64,000 nt of DNA from Panorpa germanica (taxonomy: Eukaryota; Arthropoda; Insecta; Mecoptera; Panorpidae). The position numbers and the translations under genes are program-made. Below are positions 59,441 through 64,000 of this stretch, piece after piece. A model generated the notes under the pieces. That model was not told the DNA's origin, ran no database searches, and saw nothing but the letters and a program-made list of their open reading frames with translations. The stretch lies in NCBI GenBank assembly GCA_963678705.1, contig OY783203.1, forward strand, positions 30,486,535 through 30,550,534, written 5' to 3'. The stretch's first letter is position 1; each line of letters opens with the position of its first letter.

Positions 59441-62369
59441 ATTCCTTTAACGTGTGAGTCAAATATACATACACGGTGGAACGAATGTTTAATCCGAATG
59501 ATTTATTTATTTTATTAATTTCTTGATATTATTGACACTGACACTGTTTAACAAAAACTTTCAAGTAAATAAATAAATTTTCAAGTATAAAACCTCCCTT
59601 TGTTGTACGAATCGTGCAGCAGTGCATAACATATGGATCAAGTGTGTGGTGGGGGTAAAAAAATCCCTTTTTATGCGGCTCAAAAGACCGACAACAGCCC
59701 GAACTTCTTCCAGCGTGAACGTTGAACACATGACATTGTACACACTTAGTTCTAGCACCGACCACAGATGAGAGCGAATAACAATACTGATACTGAATTC
59801 GAAAACTCTGTACTCAAAAAGTCGTCGCCACAAGTAGCAAGCGACAGTGTGAGACCGACCTCACGCAATATTTTAATTGAACAGATCTTAGTACAATAAG
59901 TATATAAGATAATGTAACACGATCCGTTAACCTCAGTAACAAGATCTCGCGGTAGTTAAGTATGTTAATTAGTTCGAGAAAATCAAAGAGCGTGTCAAAA
60001 AAATACGCAGCTAAATGTATACTTCTATTAATGTTATGGGTGATGCAAAATACATATACATTTGCAACAATAATACTGAAACACCACGTTGACAAGGAGG
60101 GTAGTCTGAAAAGTTTTACTCGTCAAAAATAAAAGATGCTCAGTTGTTGCTTAACAGTCAGGACCTTACACTCTTTAATTAATCTTTCGTAGTTTGAAAA
60201 AGAGCAAAAAGAAGAAACATTATTATTAATAGAAAAATTGATAATTATCATATTCTAGTCTGTCTACAACCAAAAACATCGCATCCTGAGAATAAAAACA
60301 AGCCCAGCAAACACAAAACACTTATACGACGTTACAGAAATGTCACTCAGTTATTTTGTGTTTACTGTAGTATTCTTGTTTAATGTAAACATAACCTACA
60401 AAATACAAAGCATAAAAAACAATATTAAAATAATAGAATGAATTTGAAATACACACCTGGTGATGAAGTATGCATTCCTATCATGCATTGTTAATTTTGA
60501 AAAAGTACCTTCTAATTAATTTTAATAAATGATTGTGATAATAGACATCTGAGGAATGACTACTGATTACTGATTAGTAATGATTCCTGGTGATAATTGT
60601 ATGACCCTGCATTTGTTATACCTATGATAATTTTGATAAAGCATTGATTTGCTTGTTTGCCAATTACCTCTAAGATACAATAGAAGTACTAATAGTTTCA
60701 ATACAGTAGATAAATAAAGTTTTAATTGGTTTTGTTCGAAATCTTTTTTAATATATAATAATTTAGCAACTTAATTTAGTTCTGCTTTAATTTGGCTTTA
60801 GTCTGGATATGTTAAAATATATGATAATATTTTATTTTGTTGTATCTTTACTTATATATATATTATTTTAATTTATTGGAAAATGACAATTTAAATTTTC
60901 CCCATAAATCAACGCGGCAGTCATATAGAGTGTCAAGATTGAAATGTCAAACTGAGCTGAAATGTGAAATTGAGTGTATTGTTCTCATTTAAAAATATGA
61001 TGTTATAAAAAAATAAGTGTTTTTTAAAACTTTAAAAGTAGGTGTGATTATAAATAAGTATCTAAAGCATGGTTTTATCTAATTTTTTAAATCTTTAAAC
61101 ATGTTTTTATTAACATGTACCATGTATTTATTAAGTGTTTTACATAACCTCAGAAATTTCCTTAACCTATGCATAAGAATTGCTACTAAATACCTTTAGT
61201 GTCAAATAAATAATATAATAATGTTTGTTTATAAATATTTAACGATTAATTTAAAACAATTAGTTTTCCTGTGCAAGTGTTTTTAGTGTTGTTATTTTCT
61301 ACTTTTTAAAACGGTGCGAAAATGTTGAACAGAATGCTGCTTCAGTACATTCAGGTTAGAGAAATGTTTTTATTTTTGCATGTTCGTCACATTGAACGTT
61401 GAAGGTTCTGAGACGTTATGTTAACATTTTAGAATCAATGTTGTTTTAGATTTACGAGTAGAACAGAAGTATGAAAACAACTTTGAACTGACAGTTGTCT
61501 TTCCATGTATATTTTTCTCTGCATTTTAGTTGTTCCCTGCATTTTGCTTATTATAAATATGTATTATATTACTAATTATTACACCGTTGCAAGATTATCT
61601 CTAAATAAATAAAGGCATTCAATCCTTATACCACATGCGGCTAAACATATTTAGATATTTTAAAATTAACAAATCGAGAATAAAAATGTAAAATGTATGT
61701 CCGCGAAGCCCTAAAGTATATAATAATACAGGCAATAATATATTTTCATCACCTATATATTATATAAAATTTTAATTCTTATATTATTATGATTTTGTAG
61801 GAACAGATAAAACTATATTAGTTACTGTCACTTTTTAATAATGTCTTACAAATATCTTAAATAAGAATCTCTTTATTTGCTATTGTATCATACAATAAAG
61901 CATTTAAAATTCACTTTCAGTTGTAGTATTTAAAATAAATATAACATAACATAAATAGAAAATTTAACATTCAGATTTATTTTTTTAGATTTAAAAAAAT
62001 ATAACTTGTAGTTTCCAATAAGGCTTAGCGTACGCTGCAAACAAAACGCTCTTAAGATAAGTTACGTTAACGTTACTATGGCGTTTTGTTTCTATGGCGT
62101 ACTTTTTCTTTATTTTTTTCTAACATAACGAACATCAAATAAAGAATAATGATGATGAATGTTTCTAATTTAATTATTATTTTTATCTCGAAACAATATC
62201 GCGTTTACAATTTGGGTCACCTCTCAAGCAGCTTGATTCGGTAATCAGGTCAAATACAATAATAAATATTTTTCAGATTTGAATATTGATTTGATCGTTG
62301 ATTGATACGTGTTTGACATTTCCGTTAAAACTCTTTGTGGCAGATATATTAATTGATTTAATTAAAATT
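59441..62369. other. Intergenic or intronic DNA, mostly unrecognised
   Basis: Minus-strand open stretches at 59529-60095 and a plus-strand stretch from 59768 carry no recognised motif. This region could hide the missing 5' exons of the Osiris gene, but no signal peptide or cysteine pair of that family was found. The only other candidate is the possible first exon at 61322. Confidence 0.4.
61322..61354 (+). CDS. Possible first coding exon of a gene running off the right side
   Basis: ATG in a good insect context (GCGAAAATGTT) opens MLNRMLLQYIQ and ends at CAG before GTTAGA, an acceptable splice donor. No following exon was found within the window. It is short and has no homology, so this is speculative. 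Confidence 0.2.
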
Positions 62370-62520
62370 CCAGTAAACAATTTGGTGAAGTGCCCTATTT
62401 GGTGAAGTTCGAGTCACTCGTACAATTCTATTCTAACGCTTTACAAGTTCTCTACCTGTCACAGATTTTGTGTTAGTTTTTCATAATAATATTCTTTCTT
62501 TTTCCAACATCATTCATTAA

Positions 62521-63092
62521 GGCCCGGTTTTATGGTTCGTCTTACTACCGAACTAAATAGCTAACTCCCGAATTAAACGAAAAATGGGTTTTATCATCAA
62601 GGATTAACGCTAACTCGGAACTAAAATCGCGGAGTAAGATATCCCGTCATAAATCAAGGTTTAAATATTTAACCCGGAGTAAGTGTGCAACAGAGATAAA
62701 ATATCATGCTATCTCAGCCAGTTTAGCTATCATTATTATAATATTTTAGGTTATAATATTAAATTATTGTTTATTATGAATTTTGTGAGTGACCATAATC
62801 AATTATCAATAACAGATGATGAGGAAGATTATCTATTATACAAATATAGTACTAAGTTGAGAAATCCGTCATTTTTAAAATGTTTTAAAACAATAATTAA
62901 ACTGAATCTTGCATTCCCATGGATTTACAACTGTAAACAAATATTCGAATTTCTTAAAATATGGTTTACGTCTCTGCTAACTAACCCGGGATTAAATTTG
63001 GATGATAAAACCCGATACAAAAATAAGTACCGAACTAAACTAACTCGGGGTTTCGTAACCCCGAAGTAAATAAAAAACCATAAAACCGACCC
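62521..63092. mobile_element. Harbinger-like element, 572 bases
   Basis: The ends are GGCCCGGTTTTATGGTT on the left and AACCATAAAACCGACCC on the right, flanked by TAA on both sides (62518-62520 and 63093-63095), as for PIF/Harbinger. Subterminal inverted motifs (GGGTTTTATCATC and GATGATAAAACCC) are repeated inside. An open stretch 62683-63069 (128 codons) contains MNFVSDHNQLSITDDEEDYL, Glu/Asp-rich as at the N-terminus of Harbinger proteins. It lacks the nuclease part and may be a remnant or chance. Confidence 0.75.
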
Positions 63093-63219
63093 TAAGTATT
63101 TCTGTTTCTTTCCCACATGGATATATATTTTTTAAATTCACATTCATTTCATTTATTCCAAAGTGAGAGAGAAACGAGATGCGTTAAACAAGTAAAATAT
63201 ATTTTTCACCGTTACACTT

Positions 63220-63242
63220 GTATACTTGTATACTTGTATAGT
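63220..63242. repeat. Short tandem repeat (TTGTATAC)n
   Basis: About three perfect units of CTTGTATA lie in the right half of the family A long copy. Confidence 0.7.
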
Positions 63243-63802
63243 ATTTTGTTCAGTTCAGTATGCTTAAAGTATATGCTATCCTTTTTCAACAAATATTTCT
63301 TTAATGGTAATAGACAGACGCTATCTCCCTCAATCCCCGAATAGAATGTATATAAACGAAGATAGTACCTAGCGATGGTAAGACAGAGGTTTTAAACCTA
63401 ACGCAGACCTGCCGATCGTGGATTTTTGAATCACCAAAACAATGTAAAAAACTAATATAACGAGTATTGTTGAAGATGAATAATATTCATTAAAAAAATC
63501 ACGATCCATACTAAAGATTACATCTATTTATTTCTTCATTTAAATATTTATATTTTGCAGACTCTAAAATGTAGAATTCAATTAAGTTTTATACCCCTGC
63601 TAGTTTCAAGTTTATAACTCTGGTCATAAATCATAAACCTACTCCGCTTTTAATTCATCAGTGAACCGTCGTTGCAATGTCTGTAGCTCATAAAAAGGGC
63701 CTTTCCTATGAACGACTGAATAGAAAACGAACACGTTCCAGACAAAAAATTCATGATATGTAATAGAAATTAAGTAGAATTTACTCCAAAAGGTTTACTG
63801 GG

Positions 63803-64000
63803 ATAGCTAAGCAACATTCTAACAGATAATGACTTTTAGATTTAAAAAGACAGAGGTAAAAATAAGACTAAAATCTCAACCTTTAATTAAATATACAATG
63901 TAGATTTCCGTAATATCAATAAATAAAATGATATCATCCTAAGTTTAAGTTTGATAATTCATTTTTTGAAAACTCCTCACATAATAAAGAAAAAAGTATC
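63803..64000. other. End of window, nothing recognised
   Basis: A+T-rich DNA without gene or repeat signal. Confidence 0.4.

Larger units (their letters stand above)
62370..63802 (-). mobile_element. MITE family A, long copy with a Harbinger element inside
   Basis: The ends are CCAGTAAACAATTTGG on the left and CCAAAAGGTTTACTGGG on the right, with AT flanking both sides. In minus orientation the parts right of the insertion follow the family (CTCGTTTCTCTC, AATAAATG, AATGTGAATTT). The left part carries the GATGTTGGAAAAAGAAAG block and the terminal GGTGAAGTGCCC-type sequence of 8235-8487. Divergence from the other copies is high, so it is old. Confidence 0.6.

Noticed and set aside
59529-60095. 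Overlapping minus-strand open frames that might be the missing Osiris 5' exons
   Set aside because: They show no signal peptide, no Osiris cysteine pair and no acceptor/donor pair with the phase needed to join 57160.

Overview
This is a strongly A+T-rich stretch of insect nuclear DNA. The insect call rests on the genes. There are two single-domain chitin-binding cuticle proteins of the CPAP1 type and the C-terminal exons of an Osiris protein, a family known only from insects. Introns are large and full of small DNA transposons. The order cannot be fixed from the sequence alone.

Layout. 3.7-12.3 kb (+): a CPAP1-like secreted chitin-binding protein with a very long charged, Arg/Asp-rich, disordered tail; its start-codon exon is not visible. 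14.2-21.2 kb (+): a complete three-exon gene for a small PTB/PID-domain adaptor of 216 residues with a 6 kb first intron. 24.3-42.4 kb: a transposon-built region. A 1.4 kb tandem duplication received a hAT element and a composite of two LTR-retrotransposon copies in its first unit only. A second, inverted LTR element lies next to it. 47.8-49.7 kb (-): a second CPAP1-like gene, four exons, 186 residues, complete. 55.3-57.2 kb (-): the last two coding exons of an Osiris gene; its earlier exons are not recognised.

The rest is intron or intergenic DNA with recurrent non-autonomous elements: two MITE families (called A and B here) nested in one another in both directions, three hAT elements with 8-bp target duplications, three Harbinger-like elements with TWA target duplications, mariner remnants, one 5'-truncated LINE with a 14-bp target duplication, SINE-like fragments and several unnamed repeats.

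Three of the four host genes act in or on the extracellular cuticle (two chitin-binding proteins, one Osiris); the fourth is an intracellular adaptor. Nothing shows that they are co-regulated. I did not find a convincing unknown multi-gene system. The most informative material is the transposon stratigraphy at 25-36 kb, the non-autonomous LTR family, and the reciprocal nesting of the two MITE families.
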